Below are positions 41,541-51,147 of a stretch of 64,000 nt of DNA, piece by piece. The notes under the pieces are model-generated. The model ran no database searches. It was not told the origin of the DNA and saw nothing but the letters and a program-made list of their open reading frames with translations. Source of the stretch: an uncultured Alphaproteobacteria bacterium (lineage in GTDB: Bacteria > Pseudomonadota > Alphaproteobacteria > HIMB59 > GCA-002718135); contig CACIQI010000001.1 in assembly GCA_902588745.1 (NCBI GenBank), positions 139,924 to 203,923 on the forward strand. The letters are read 5' to 3'. A program made the translations under genes and the position numbers. Every line of letters begins with the position of its first letter. Within the stretch, counting starts at the first letter, position 1.

Positions 41541-42605
41541 TTAATTAATGACTGCTTTAAATTCGCCAGATTTATATCTTGTAGCCATTTCCCCCAAAGA
41601 TATGGAATTAATAGAAGAGGCATTCCCTGCTGTTCCAAATTCTTGAAGTCTACTTTTTACAACTTCTTTCATTGCGTCTTTTGAAAGTAATAAATATTTT
41701 CTAGGATCAAATTGAGAGGGGTTTTCATGGAAATATTTTCTCACTGCAGCTGTGGCTGCTAGTCTTAAATCTGTATCAACATTAACTTTTCTAACACCAT
41801 GTTTAATACCTTCTTGAATTTCGGAAACAGGCACACCATAAGTTTCTTTAATTTTTCCACCATATTCATTAATAGTTTTTATTAATTTTTGTGGTACAGA
41901 AGATGATCCATGCATAACTAAATGAGTATTTGGAAGTCTTGAATGTATTTCTTTAATTCTATCGATTGCTAAAATATCACCTGTAGGTGGTCTAGAAAAT
42001 TTATATGCACCATGACTTGTTCCTATGGCAATTGCTAGAGCATCAACATTTGTTGCTTTAACAAAATCTGAAGCCTCATTTGGATCTGTTAACAATTGGT
42101 CATGATCAAGTTTACCTTCTGCTCCAACACCATCTTCTTTTTCACCAGTTCCAGTTTCTAAAGAGCCTAAACATCCAATTTCACCTTCTACTGACACTCC
42201 CAATGCATGAGCCATATCCGTAGTTTCTCTTGTAACTCTAACATTATAATCAAAATCTGAAGGTGTTTTTTGATCATCTAATAAAGAACCATCCATCATT
42301 ACGGAGGTAAAACCAAGATCGATGCAATTTTTACAATCTGATGGAGAACCACCGTGATCTTGATGTAAAACAGTTGGGATGTCTGAAAACTCATCCATTG
42401 CTGCTTCAACTAATTTTTTAACAAAAATTGGTCCAGCATATTTTCTAGCAGCTCCAGACGCTTGCAGAATTACAGGGCTATTTAATTCTTTAGCCCCTTC
42501 CATTATTGCTCTTATTGCTTCTAAGTTATTTACATTAAAAGCTGGTACACCATAATTATTTTCAGCAGCATGATCTAATAGTTGTCGAAGCGAAATTAAT
42601 GACAT
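41541..42605 (-). CDS. Class II fructose-bisphosphate aldolase family protein
   Basis: Zn-dependent aldolase of the Calvin-type (CbbA-like) subgroup. [13 protein letters not shown], the catalytic Asp83 and zinc His in LHQDHGG (80-86), [27 protein letters not shown] and MHGSSSVP with the NVDTDLRLA phosphate site are present. At 354 residues it matches that subgroup. It can work in glycolysis/gluconeogenesis. Its position as the first gene of module II suggests it may also serve sugar catabolism. It diverges from the MFS gene. Confidence 0.93.
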   Translation of the reverse strand: MSLISLRQLLDHAAENNYGVPAFNVNNLEAIRAIMEGAKELNSPVILQASGAARKYAGPIFVKKLVEAAMDEFSDIPTVLHQDHGGSPSDCKNCIDLGFTSVMMDGSLLDDQKTPSDFDYNVRVTRETTDMAHALGVSVEGEIGCLGSLETGTGEKEDGVGAEGKLDHDQLLTDPNEASDFVKATNVDALAIAIGTSHGAYKFSRPPTGDILAIDRIKEIHSRLPNTHLVMHGSSSVPQKLIKTINEYGGKIKETYGVPVSEIQEGIKHGVRKVNVDTDLRLAATAAVRKYFHENPSQFDPRKYLLLSKDAMKEVVKSRLQEFGTAGNASSINSISLGEMATRYKSGEFKAVIN

Positions 42606-42649
42606 ATGACAACTCTAATAAACATAATAACAATTAATTCAACTAAACA

Positions 42650-43762
42650 GTGAAAGAAATTTTAAAATATTCTTGCCTAATTTTTTTATATGCATTGTCA
42701 CATAGTTATTTAGCAACATGTTTTGCTATTGATTTAAAAATAAAAGGTTATGAAGAACGTTACATAGGTCTATCGTTATCATTATGGGGTATTGGAGTTA
42801 TTTTAGGAGCATTATTACATAATTTAATAAGAAAAAAATTAAATTTGATTTCAACAATTTTGTATGGTTCATTGATTCAATTTACATTCTCATTAATTTT
42901 TTTATTTGATCAGAATACTTTCCTTGTAGCTTTAATGCAATTTGTTATGGGTATAACAAGCACAATTAATTCATTAACGCTTGAATCACACATCAGCTCT
43001 AAATTTAAAAAATCATCTGGTTTCTACATATCTTTATTTTGGTCATCTGCTGGATTAGGCGCAATTACTGGAAGTCTATTTATAGCAATTAATGGTATAA
43101 ATAATTTTACCTATTATTTAGCTGTTTTATTTTTTCTTATGCATTTTATTCCAATCTATTTATTTCGTTTATCTATTAGTAAAATTGCTATTGAAAACCT
43201 TAGTCTTAAATTATCTAAAAACGTTTTAAGTAAAATTAAATATTTACTTTTTTGTGTAATATTATTTGGTGTATGTGATGCTGGATTCAGTTCTTTATTT
43301 CCATCTTACTTATTAGAAGAAAATTATAGTGATAAGCAAATTGGAAGAATTAATTTTTTAGCAGGAGCAATAGCATTATTTTTTTATCCATTTATGGGCA
43401 AGCTAGTTGACAATTATAATAAAACTATAATTTTTAATTTATTTTGCTTCATTAACTTAATTAACTTATTAGTACTTTATTCAATTAGTGATTTTTATAT
43501 CTATGTAATTTGTGTTGCTTTTTACTATTATACAATTGGGACAGTTTTTTTAATTACATTTAATATTGTTGGAAAAAAACTTGAAGGAGGAGTTATAGTT
43601 TTTGGAATAGCAGGACACTATATAAGTGAGAATATCGGGAGTTTTCTTGGACCTAATCTTATTGGAAATATTATTAATATAAATATAAATTATTTCTTTT
43701 TAGTTTTTTTTGTTATCTATATTTTAATTATAGGATTATTTAATTTTAATAATTTTAAATGA
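42650..43762 (+). CDS. Major facilitator superfamily permease
   Basis: Membrane protein with about 12 hydrophobic segments over 370 residues; LSLSLWGIGVILGALL and FGIAGHYISENIGSFLGPNLIG are MFS-like. The start is GTG at 42650, preceded in frame by a stop at 42644, with no visible ribosome site. It resembles small drug/sugar MFS transporters, but the substrate cannot be assigned. It is divergent from the aldolase and 17 nt upstream of a Gfo/Idh gene in the same direction, so the two are probably co-transcribed. Confidence 0.8.
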   Translation: MKEILKYSCLIFLYALSHSYLATCFAIDLKIKGYEERYIGLSLSLWGIGVILGALLHNLIRKKLNLISTILYGSLIQFTFSLIFLFDQNTFLVALMQFVMGITSTINSLTLESHISSKFKKSSGFYISLFWSSAGLGAITGSLFIAINGINNFTYYLAVLFFLMHFIPIYLFRLSISKIAIENLSLKLSKNVLSKIKYLLFCVILFGVCDAGFSSLFPSYLLEENYSDKQIGRINFLAGAIALFFYPFMGKLVDNYNKTIIFNLFCFINLINLLVLYSISDFYIYVICVAFYYYTIGTVFLITFNIVGKKLEGGVIVFGIAGHYISENIGSFLGPNLIGNIINININYFFLVFFVIYILIIGLFNFNNFK

Positions 43763-43779
43763 CTATAAAATAATAAAAT

Positions 43780-44946
43780 ATGGAAAAAAATTTAAGTATA
43801 GCTCTAATAGGCTTAGGTTTTGGAGCTGATTTTATTCCGATCTATCTTAATCATCCATTAGTTAGAAAATTAACAATTTTTGATACAAATATTCAAGTTT
43901 TAGAAGAGGTTGGAAATCGATTTGAATTGGCAATTAAAGCTAGAAGCTTTGAAGAAATACTTGATGATAAAAGTATTGATGCAGTACATTTAGTAACACC
44001 AATACCTCTACATGCAAAACAAACAATTGATGTCTTTCAATCTGGTAAACATTGTGCGTGTACTGTTCCAATGGCGACAAGTATTAAAGATCTATTAGAA
44101 ATATTAAAAGCCCAAAAAAAAAGTAATAAAGTTTATATGGGAATGGAAACTGCAGTTTACACACGTCATTTCATATACGCACAAGAAATGTTAAAAAATG
44201 ATAAAATTGGTAGAATTCAATTGCTTAGAGGAGCGCATTATCAAGATATGGAAAAATGGCCTTCTTATTGGATGGGATTACCACCTATGCATTATGCTAC
44301 ACACGCAATTTCTCCTGTTCTTGCTTTAGCCAATACACATGCCAAATCTGTACATTGTTTTGGTTCAGGAGTTATGCGTAAAGAACTAATAAATCAATAC
44401 AATAATCCTTACCCAGTTGAAACGGCAATTTTTGAATTAGAATATGATACACCTCTTGCAGCTGAAGTAACTCGAAGTTTATTTCACACGGCAAGAGATT
44501 ATACTGAAAGTTTTAATGTATACGGAGAAAAGGGAACGTTTGAATGGCAGCAACTTGAAAATGATAATCCTGTAGTATTTGAAATGAACCCAGATGAAAA
44601 ATCTTCACATATTCCAAGCTTGGGCAGAGGTAATAAAATTACTTTTGAGCATATCAATGTACCAGATCGCCAAGATTTACTACCTAAAGAAATAGCTCGT
44701 TTTACTAAAGAAGAAATATTTAATAAAGATAAAGAGCATCTTAGTTTTATTCAAGGTGGTGGTCATCATGGATCTCACCCACATCTTGTTAATGAATTTG
44801 TAATAAGTATTCATGAAAATCGGCAACCATGGCCAAATGGATCAATTACTGCTAATTGGACGGCAGCAGGAATTTGTGCACATGAATCCGCAATGGATGG
44901 TGGTCGCAAAATATTAATTCCAAATTTTCAAAAAGATTTTGAATAA
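43780..44946 (+). CDS. Gfo/Idh/MocA-family protein with altered EKP motif
   Basis: Rossmann-fold protein (ALIGLGFGADFIP) of 388 residues. The C-terminal region has ITANWTAAGICAHESAMDGGR, usual for the family. In place of the EKP motif after KHC, the sequence is ACTVPMATS (about residues 93-101), so the family catalytic-site lysine is missing. A sub-group of Gfo/Idh proteins does carry TVP here, and its activity is not established. It is probably co-transcribed with the MFS permease gene. Its 3' end lies 11 nt from the convergent tRNA. Confidence 0.83.
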   Translation: MEKNLSIALIGLGFGADFIPIYLNHPLVRKLTIFDTNIQVLEEVGNRFELAIKARSFEEILDDKSIDAVHLVTPIPLHAKQTIDVFQSGKHCACTVPMATSIKDLLEILKAQKKSNKVYMGMETAVYTRHFIYAQEMLKNDKIGRIQLLRGAHYQDMEKWPSYWMGLPPMHYATHAISPVLALANTHAKSVHCFGSGVMRKELINQYNNPYPVETAIFELEYDTPLAAEVTRSLFHTARDYTESFNVYGEKGTFEWQQLENDNPVVFEMNPDEKSSHIPSLGRGNKITFEHINVPDRQDLLPKEIARFTKEEIFNKDKEHLSFIQGGGHHGSHPHLVNEFVISIHENRQPWPNGSITANWTAAGICAHESAMDGGRKILIPNFQKDFE

Positions 44947-44957
44947 AATACTTTAAA

Positions 44958-45034
44958 TGGTGGGCCCTCAGGGACTTGAACCCCGGACCACCCCGTTATG
45001 AGCGGGGCGCTCTAACCAACTGAGCTAAGAGCCC
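44958..45034 (-). tRNA. tRNA with CAU anticodon, probably tRNA-Ile2 (lysidine) rather than elongator Met
   Basis: 77 nt with a complete cloverleaf on the minus strand: acceptor stem GGGCTCT / AGGGCCC (one U-G pair), D arm GCTC..GAGC, anticodon stem CCCCG / CGGGG with loop CTCATAA (anticodon CAT), T arm CGGGG / CCCTG with TTCAAGT, discriminator A and encoded CCA (44958-44960). A CAU anticodon can be elongator Met, initiator Met or Ile2; a paired G1-C72 argues against initiator, and the GGGC acceptor start and C4-G69 fit tRNA-Ile2, modified by TilS. The Ile2/Met choice is not certain. Confidence 0.9.
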
Positions 45035-45082
45035 TTTTTTTTTACCTTATAGATTATTATAAATATTTTAATAATAGTTATT

Positions 45083-45283
45083 TTAGGAAATAAACATTTT
45101 TTTAACTGCATTGTAAAAATCTTCAGTTACAGTAAAATAAAAGCCATTTTCCTCATGTAACGAATTATTTCCATGACCATTTTCAGTATGAAAATCTGTA
45201 AGATGCTTAAAAAAATTATTTATATCTGGGATTTTATATTTTCTTCCGTCATCACTTGTTACAAAATAGTTTTTACTATTCAC
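45083..45283 (-). CDS. Small hypothetical protein (66 aa) coupled to the ABC ATPase gene
   Basis: Begins with ATG at 45283, 8 nt inside the end of the dipeptide-type ATPase gene, and ends before the tRNA gene. The protein is soluble, mixed-charge and has no membrane segment (SDDGRKYKIPDINNFFKHL, then FYFTVTEDFYNAVKKM). I do not recognise a family. Coupled overlap, operon position and codon use like the neighbours suggest it is a real gene. No function is proposed. Confidence 0.6.
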   Translation of the reverse strand: MNSKNYFVTSDDGRKYKIPDINNFFKHLTDFHTENGHGNNSLHEENGFYFTVTEDFYNAVKKMFIS

Positions 45284-46904
45284 CTATAACCTCAAAAGCT
45301 GATTGAACTAATTGTTTGGTATAGTCGTTTACTGGATTATCGAGTACATTTTTAGTAATCCCTTCTTCAATTACTTTTCCATCTTTCATAACCAAAGTAT
45401 AATGACACAGCGATCGAATTACTTTCAAATTATGGCTAATGAAAATATATGACAAATTGTGATTTCTTCTTAAAGATCTCAACAAATCAATAATTTGTGC
45501 CTGAATAGATAAATCCAATGCAGAAGTTGGTTCATCAAGTAAAATAAATTCTGGATTTAAAATTATAGCTCTAGCAATTGCAATTCTTTGCCTTTGGCCA
45601 CCTGAAAATTCATGAGGGAAACGATGAAGGACAGCTTCATCAAGATTTACTTCATTTAGTGTTTTTTTTATTAAATCGTCTTTTTCTTTTTTTGATAAAT
45701 CTTTTCTATTTATTTCTAATCCCTCACCTATTATTTGTTTTATTGTATGTCTAGGATTTAAAGAGGAAAAAGGATCTTGAAAAACAATCTGCATATGTTC
45801 TCTTAAATCTTTTAATTGCTTAGTATTGTAATCTTGTATTTCTTCATCTTTAAAAAATATTTTTCCAGAATTTATATCTTGTAGTTTTATAAGTGACATT
45901 CCAAGTGTGCTTTTACCTGATCCACTTTCTCCAACAATCCCTATGGTTTCACCATAACGCGCTTTAATATCAACATTATTTACTGCAATTAATTCTGTTT
46001 TCTTTTGATTAAAAAAATTCCCTTTTTTCAATGTAAATTTAACAGTGCATTGCTGTCCTTGTATTATATAATCTTTATTGCTTGCATCATAAGGATCTGG
46101 CTCACCACTAGGTTCAGAATTAATTAAATGTTTTGTATATTCATGTTGAGGGTTATTAAATACATCTTCTGTAATACCTCTCTCAACTATTTTTCCATAT
46201 CGCATTACACATATTCTATCACTAGTTTTTCTTACAACAGTTAAATCATGTGTAATAAGCATAATTGCCATTCCATATTTTTTTTGGAGATCCTTTAGCA
46301 ATTTTAATATTTGTGATTGTATTGTAACATCTAAAGCAGTTGTTGGTTCATCAGCTATTAATAAGTCAGGTCTATTTGCAATAGCCATTGCAATCATAAC
46401 TCTTTGTCTTTGACCCCCTGATAACTGATGCGGATATTGATTTAATCTTTCTTCTGGTTGAGGAATCTGAACTTCTTTTAATAATTCAAGGGCTCTCTCT
46501 TTTGCAACAATCTTATCAATTTTATTGTGTTCTCGTAATACCTCTATCAATTGACTACCAATTCTATGAAGAGGATTCAAACTTGTAAGAGGTTCTTGAA
46601 ATATCATAGTAATAGTATCACCTCTAATTTGTCTCATCTGTTCCTGAGTTAAATTTGTAATATCTACATCTTTAAACTCAATCTTGAAATTTGACCCAAT
46701 TGATGAATTCTTAGGTAGCATTTTCATAATAGTTCTAGCAGTTACTGATTTTCCTGAACCTGACTCTCCAACAACAGCAAGGGTTTCACCTTTCATTATG
46801 TCAAAAGATATATCATTTACTGCATTGACAACTCCTCCCTCTACACTGAATTTTACTTCAGCATTTTTCAGATCTAATAATTTCTGATTATTTTGTGACT
46901 GCAT
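45276..46904 (-). CDS. Fused dual ABC ATPase of an oligopeptide/oligosaccharide importer (YejF type)
   Basis: 542 residues with two complete ATPase domains in tandem: first Walker A GESGSGKSVTA and signature LSGGQRQRVMIAMAIANRP, Walker B LLIADEPTTALDV; second GESGSGKSTLGM, FSGGQRQRIAIARAI and ILLDEPTSALDL. This is the YejF/DppDF-fused architecture. The 5' end overlaps the YejE-like permease by 17 nt and its 3' end the 66-aa gene. It energises the transporter formed with 46888-51117. Ligand class (peptide or oligosaccharide) is undecided by this gene alone. Confidence 0.93.
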   Translation of the reverse strand: MQSQNNQKLLDLKNAEVKFSVEGGVVNAVNDISFDIMKGETLAVVGESGSGKSVTARTIMKMLPKNSSIGSNFKIEFKDVDITNLTQEQMRQIRGDTITMIFQEPLTSLNPLHRIGSQLIEVLREHNKIDKIVAKERALELLKEVQIPQPEERLNQYPHQLSGGQRQRVMIAMAIANRPDLLIADEPTTALDVTIQSQILKLLKDLQKKYGMAIMLITHDLTVVRKTSDRICVMRYGKIVERGITEDVFNNPQHEYTKHLINSEPSGEPDPYDASNKDYIIQGQQCTVKFTLKKGNFFNQKKTELIAVNNVDIKARYGETIGIVGESGSGKSTLGMSLIKLQDINSGKIFFKDEEIQDYNTKQLKDLREHMQIVFQDPFSSLNPRHTIKQIIGEGLEINRKDLSKKEKDDLIKKTLNEVNLDEAVLHRFPHEFSGGQRQRIAIARAIILNPEFILLDEPTSALDLSIQAQIIDLLRSLRRNHNLSYIFISHNLKVIRSLCHYTLVMKDGKVIEEGITKNVLDNPVNDYTKQLVQSAFEVIGE

Positions 46905-48015
46905 ATGGATCTACCGCGTCCCTTATTCCGTCTCCAAAAGCATTAAAAGCTAAAACAGTTAATATAATCATTCCAACTGGAGAAATCATCCAGGGAGCAT
47001 ATGCAAAGCTCTGTATATCTAAAGCCTGATTTAACATTACACCCCATGAAACCATAGGATGCTGAACACCAACTCCGATGAAGCTTAAAAAAGTTTCAAC
47101 CAAAATAATTAGAGGAATACAAAATGATGTCCAGACAATAACGTGAGATAAAGTATTTGGAAATATATGTTGAATCATTATTCTTGATCTAGATGCACCT
47201 AAAGCTCTTGCTGCTCTAACAAATTCTAGGTTTCTTACTAAAAAAGTTTTACCTCTAATCTCTCTAGCAATTGATGCCCAATTTAATAAAACAATTATTC
47301 CAGCAAATAGTACAAACACTGTCGTCTCATCGGCTCTTTTGGGCAAGAGAGCTACCAACGCAAAATATAATGGATAGGATGGAAATGATAATGCAAATTC
47401 TGTCACTCTTTGCGCTATTAAATCATACGTTCCTCCAAAATATCCTGAGCTTATACCTACCATTAATCCAATAACCAATGATGCTGAAACTGCAAGCAAA
47501 GCAAAGAGCATAGTAATTTGTGTTCCTACAAACATTCTTGAAAGAATATCTCTCCCCATATTATCAGTACCCAATAAGTGAATATTACCTTCGTTATTCC
47601 CAAATAACCTAAGTTTAGTCTTAAAACCAAAAAAAGAATATTCATCACCCTGAATAAAAAAATAAATAGGTATCATTTCATCTGAATTAGAATATGAAAA
47701 TTCAAAAGTTTCCATATCCATTTCTTCAATAAGTTTGTATACAAATGGTCTTAAATGAAAATTACCTTCAGAGTCTATAAATCGAATTAATTGTGGAGGA
47801 TTATATAATTCATCCTGAACAGTTTTCTTATAACTATGAGGTGATAGAAATTCTGCAAAAAAAGCAATAAAAAAAATAAACAACACACCATATAAACCAA
47901 ACATTCCATAACGATTTTTTTTTAATCTTAAATATGATAGGTGCCAATGGGAATTTATATTTGAAAATTTTTGTTCCTCAGCATTAAGAGATCCATTTTT
48001 ATTTTTGGAAGTCAT
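46888..48015 (-). CDS. ABC permease, YejE/DppC type
   Basis: Inner-membrane permease of the dipeptide/oligopeptide class, 375 residues. It has one N-terminal helix (FGLYGVLFIFFIAFFAEFLSP), a periplasmic segment of about 80 residues typical of YejE, and the C-terminal five-helix domain with LGTDNMGRDILSRMFVG and the EAA loop RAARALGASRSRIMIQHIFPN. It overlaps the YejB-type permease stop by 1 nt. The periplasmic segment (EFSYSNSDEMIPIYFF) is unusual in sequence, but its position is that of YejE. Confidence 0.92.
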   Translation of the reverse strand: MTSKNKNGSLNAEEQKFSNINSHWHLSYLRLKKNRYGMFGLYGVLFIFFIAFFAEFLSPHSYKKTVQDELYNPPQLIRFIDSEGNFHLRPFVYKLIEEMDMETFEFSYSNSDEMIPIYFFIQGDEYSFFGFKTKLRLFGNNEGNIHLLGTDNMGRDILSRMFVGTQITMLFALLAVSASLVIGLMVGISSGYFGGTYDLIAQRVTEFALSFPSYPLYFALVALLPKRADETTVFVLFAGIIVLLNWASIAREIRGKTFLVRNLEFVRAARALGASRSRIMIQHIFPNTLSHVIVWTSFCIPLIILVETFLSFIGVGVQHPMVSWGVMLNQALDIQSFAYAPWMISPVGMIILTVLAFNAFGDGIRDAVDPYAVTK

Positions 48016-49040
48016 TAAGCTTCACCTCCGGACATATCTCTAATACGAGGGTCAAGTAATGCCAATATTATATCTGCAATAAAATTACCAATTACTAAAA
48101 CAAGAGATAAGATCAAAAAAATTGAAGATGCAACATAAATATCCATTGTGGTAACGGATGATAAAATCAATGGTCCAATAGTTGGTATTGCTAATACAAT
48201 TGCTACTTCAATCTCTCCTTCAATTAAATAGCCAACGCTTCTTCCTTGATTCATGATTATTGGATGTAAAGCGTTTGGAACACCATGTTTCCATATAATC
48301 TTACTTTCCTTTAACCCTTTAGCCCTTGCGGTTTCTATAAATTGCATTTTTAAAACATCTAATAAGTTACCTCGCATCATTCTCATTTGATATCCTGCTC
48401 CTACAAAACTTCCAACTGCAATAATTGGCCAGGTATGGAGCAAGAAATCCCATGTTTTCGCAAGACTCCACCATCCCTCTTGTAAAACATATTCTTGAGA
48501 AAATATTGAGCCGTAATATGGTGAATGAAACTTAATAGCCCAGAAATATAATATAACTAACGCTACAATAAACTTAGGAATTGAAAAAGCTAAAAATGTA
48601 AAGACCGTAGCCAGTTGATCACCAAGCTGATATTGATGTGTAGCAGCATAGACACCAGCTAATATCCCAATAGTTACGGCATTAAAATAACATATAAAGG
48701 CTAATAATAATGTTCGAGGAACTCTATCACCTATTGCATCATTTACTGATCTTTGTTGAATAAATGATTCTCCTAAATCCCAATAAAGAGTGATATTTTT
48801 TACCCAATTAAAATATTGAATGTAAAGTGGTTTATCTAAACCTAATCTAACTCTTAAAGCTTCAGCTTGAGCCTCAGCATCCTCTTCACTGACACCTCCC
48901 ATTGACATTGTTTGAGCTTTCCATTGAGTTGCATAATCACCAGGCATTGCCTGAACAAGAAGAAAAGCAACAAGAGTTATAGCAATTAATAAAGGTATAG
49001 TTGCAATAATTCGTTTTAATAAAAAAAATAAAAAAGCCAT
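48015..49040 (-). CDS. ABC permease, YejB/DppB type
   Basis: Inner-membrane permease, 341 residues, with six membrane segments. The N-terminal KRIIATIPLLIAITLVAFLLVQAMPGD is typical, and the EAA loop ETARAKGLKESKIIWKHGVPNA (about residues 231-252) is present. It starts 9 nt before the hairpin that follows the binding-protein gene. Paired with the YejE-type permease and the dual ATPase. Confidence 0.92.
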   Translation of the reverse strand: MAFLFFLLKRIIATIPLLIAITLVAFLLVQAMPGDYATQWKAQTMSMGGVSEEDAEAQAEALRVRLGLDKPLYIQYFNWVKNITLYWDLGESFIQQRSVNDAIGDRVPRTLLLAFICYFNAVTIGILAGVYAATHQYQLGDQLATVFTFLAFSIPKFIVALVILYFWAIKFHSPYYGSIFSQEYVLQEGWWSLAKTWDFLLHTWPIIAVGSFVGAGYQMRMMRGNLLDVLKMQFIETARAKGLKESKIIWKHGVPNALHPIIMNQGRSVGYLIEGEIEVAIVLAIPTIGPLILSSVTTMDIYVASSIFLILSLVLVIGNFIADIILALLDPRIRDMSGGEA

Positions 49041-49052
49041 AAATTATAAAAC

Positions 49053-49074
49053 TGGCCCATTAAAAAATGGGCCA
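49053..49074 (-). terminator. Hairpin between the family-5 binding-protein and permease genes
   Basis: TGGCCCAT (49053-49060) pairs with ATGGGCCA (49067-49074) around a 6-nt loop just after the binding-protein stop; TTTTAT follows on the minus strand. As for the other two modules, partial termination here would favour binding-protein mRNA over permease mRNA. Confidence 0.65.
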
Positions 49075-49089
49075 ATGTATTGATTTTAT

Positions 49090-51117
49090 TTATTTATATT
49101 CAGCTAAAACACCAGGCAAGAACTCATCTATTTGATCAGCTTTAGGGGTATAAAGTCTTTCCCTAAATATTGCATCTTCACCCCATTCGTACATATATAC
49201 TGGAGTGCCTGGATGATTATTCTTTATCCTCTTATTAATTAAAAGTGCAGCAGGTGTTTGTATTAAACCTATAGAATATAGATTTTCAGTACTTACCTTT
49301 TGAATTTCGTAAGCTTTTTCAGCAACAACTTTCAAATCATTTGTAGCAAGAATGTCGTTACCTAAATCAGCTAAAGTTTTTTCAAATGGAAGTAAATCAC
49401 CTTCATTACTTTTATGTTGAACAGGATTTTCAGGAGTTATTGGTAACTCATCAGCCATGTTTTTCGTTACAACAAGCCAATTATGTCTATTAATATATAA
49501 ATTCCAATTTCCCGAATCAGTAATTCCAGCCGTATCGTTTGAAGGTTTTAATATAGGTTTTAATCCTACCGCTTCAAACATTGGAACTATACTATCCCCA
49601 ATTTTAATATCAGTGGACCTTTCATTACTGAAAAGAATATCCAACGCTATATCTTCTCCTCCATTAGGAAAATTTCTGATACCGTTTCCATCACTATCAA
49701 TAAGACCTAAACCATCTAAGATTGAATTGGCACCATCAACATTGTATCCATAATAAATAGAATCCTCAAAGCGATGAAAAGGAGATCCTGCAGAAAATCC
49801 TCCAGCATGAGGATGGAAGAAAGGACCTCTCGCAACAGATTGACCCATAGTGTCTCTATCCATTGCATGAGAAAGTGCTTTTCTAAACTCCAAGTTTCTG
49901 AAAAGTTTTCTTAACTCCCTATCATAATCATCTTGAGCTCCAAATTCAGAGGAAAGATTTACATATAATTTCCATGTCAAAGATCTAGAACCAAAGACTG
50001 ATCTAACAGGCGAGTTAGGGTCTTTATTTTGCTTTAAGGCTTCTACGTAGTTACCAGGATTTTCCATATTAGAATAATCACCAGTTCCTGCTAGAGCTTG
50101 CGTAGTTCTATCATCCCATGTCGTTAATTTATAAATCGTTTCATGGTAATATGGAAGTTGATTACATTCTTCATCAACTTTCCAATAATAAGGATTTCTT
50201 TTCATCACCACCAGTTCGTCAATTTTATGAGCAACTGGAACATAAGCTCCAAGTGTTGCTATAGGCACTTCATCAGGTGGTAAAGCCATTGTATATGAAT
50301 CGTAAGTTGCATCACTATTATAATCTGGGTGATGTTGTTTTAAAATGTGAGAAGGCCCTGGAGCACCTCCCATATGCGCAAGCTGTGATAGAACAGCATT
50401 ACCTTTTGGAGAATCAAAATTAAACCTAAACGAATATGGTCCTAAAATATCAACTGTCGTTCCTGCACCAAGAGCATCCTTTGGAAGCCTCGAGTTTACA
50501 TTTGCATTTTGAACATTATCGTTCCACCAAAAATCAATATCTTCAGTATCAAATGGATCTCCATCAGACCATTTTACACCTTCAACTAAATTCATAGTTA
50601 AAGTAGTACGATCGCTATTAAACTCCCAGTCAGTTGCTAGGTTTGGAAGAGGTAAAGCTTCTTCAGGTTTAACTTGCCATAGTGGACCAAGTCTTGTTAA
50701 TGATTGCATTAACTGCATGCTAATGCCACCCCAACCTTGATGTTGTCCAGCCATCCAGTTCCAACCTTCAGGTCTTCCTCCAATAACATGACGGAATGTT
50801 CCGCCATAATCACCAATTCCATCAACCATTTGAGCCTTTGACATCATCATTGGTGTTTTTGGAAGTCTTTCAGCAACTGGTGGTAGTTTTCCAGCTTCAA
50901 CATAAGCTGCAGTTAAAGGAGCTTCATTATAACTATCACAACTTTTGTAAGAGTATAAATCATCTCTTCCAACTAATTCAACTTCTATACCTGACATACT
51001 TTTATCAGGTGGTAGAGTTTCAAGAGCACTAGCACCAGAAGTCATAGCAACCATGCTGACACCTACAAGTAAACTTGCTGCTTTACTCTTGAAAGTAAAT
51101 TTGGTTTCAATACCCAT
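49090..51117 (-). CDS. Large family-5 extracellular binding protein (oligopeptide or alpha-galactoside type)
   Basis: 675-residue periplasmic SBP_bac_5 protein with a signal peptide (residues 1-32, cleavage about SGASA). Typical segments are LATDWEFNSDRTTLTMNLVEGVKWSDG and the RKLFRNLEFRKALSHAMDRD helix. It is much larger than DppA (about 530). Some SBP_bac_5 proteins of this size class, such as the rhizobial AgpA, bind alpha-galactosides rather than peptides; two GH4 genes and a MelA lie next to it, so an oligosaccharide ligand is plausible. An AAAGGGAGGAT ribosome site precedes the ATG at 51117. Confidence 0.87.
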   Translation of the reverse strand: MGIETKFTFKSKAASLLVGVSMVAMTSGASALETLPPDKSMSGIEVELVGRDDLYSYKSCDSYNEAPLTAAYVEAGKLPPVAERLPKTPMMMSKAQMVDGIGDYGGTFRHVIGGRPEGWNWMAGQHQGWGGISMQLMQSLTRLGPLWQVKPEEALPLPNLATDWEFNSDRTTLTMNLVEGVKWSDGDPFDTEDIDFWWNDNVQNANVNSRLPKDALGAGTTVDILGPYSFRFNFDSPKGNAVLSQLAHMGGAPGPSHILKQHHPDYNSDATYDSYTMALPPDEVPIATLGAYVPVAHKIDELVVMKRNPYYWKVDEECNQLPYYHETIYKLTTWDDRTTQALAGTGDYSNMENPGNYVEALKQNKDPNSPVRSVFGSRSLTWKLYVNLSSEFGAQDDYDRELRKLFRNLEFRKALSHAMDRDTMGQSVARGPFFHPHAGGFSAGSPFHRFEDSIYYGYNVDGANSILDGLGLIDSDGNGIRNFPNGGEDIALDILFSNERSTDIKIGDSIVPMFEAVGLKPILKPSNDTAGITDSGNWNLYINRHNWLVVTKNMADELPITPENPVQHKSNEGDLLPFEKTLADLGNDILATNDLKVVAEKAYEIQKVSTENLYSIGLIQTPAALLINKRIKNNHPGTPVYMYEWGEDAIFRERLYTPKADQIDEFLPGVLAEYK

Positions 51118-51147
51118 TTTATCCTCCCTTTGAATAATTTTAATAAA

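Noticed and set aside
42606-42649. Operator between the aldolase and MFS genes
   Set aside because: The 44-bp gap holds no palindrome or clear promoter elements; only AT-rich sequence.
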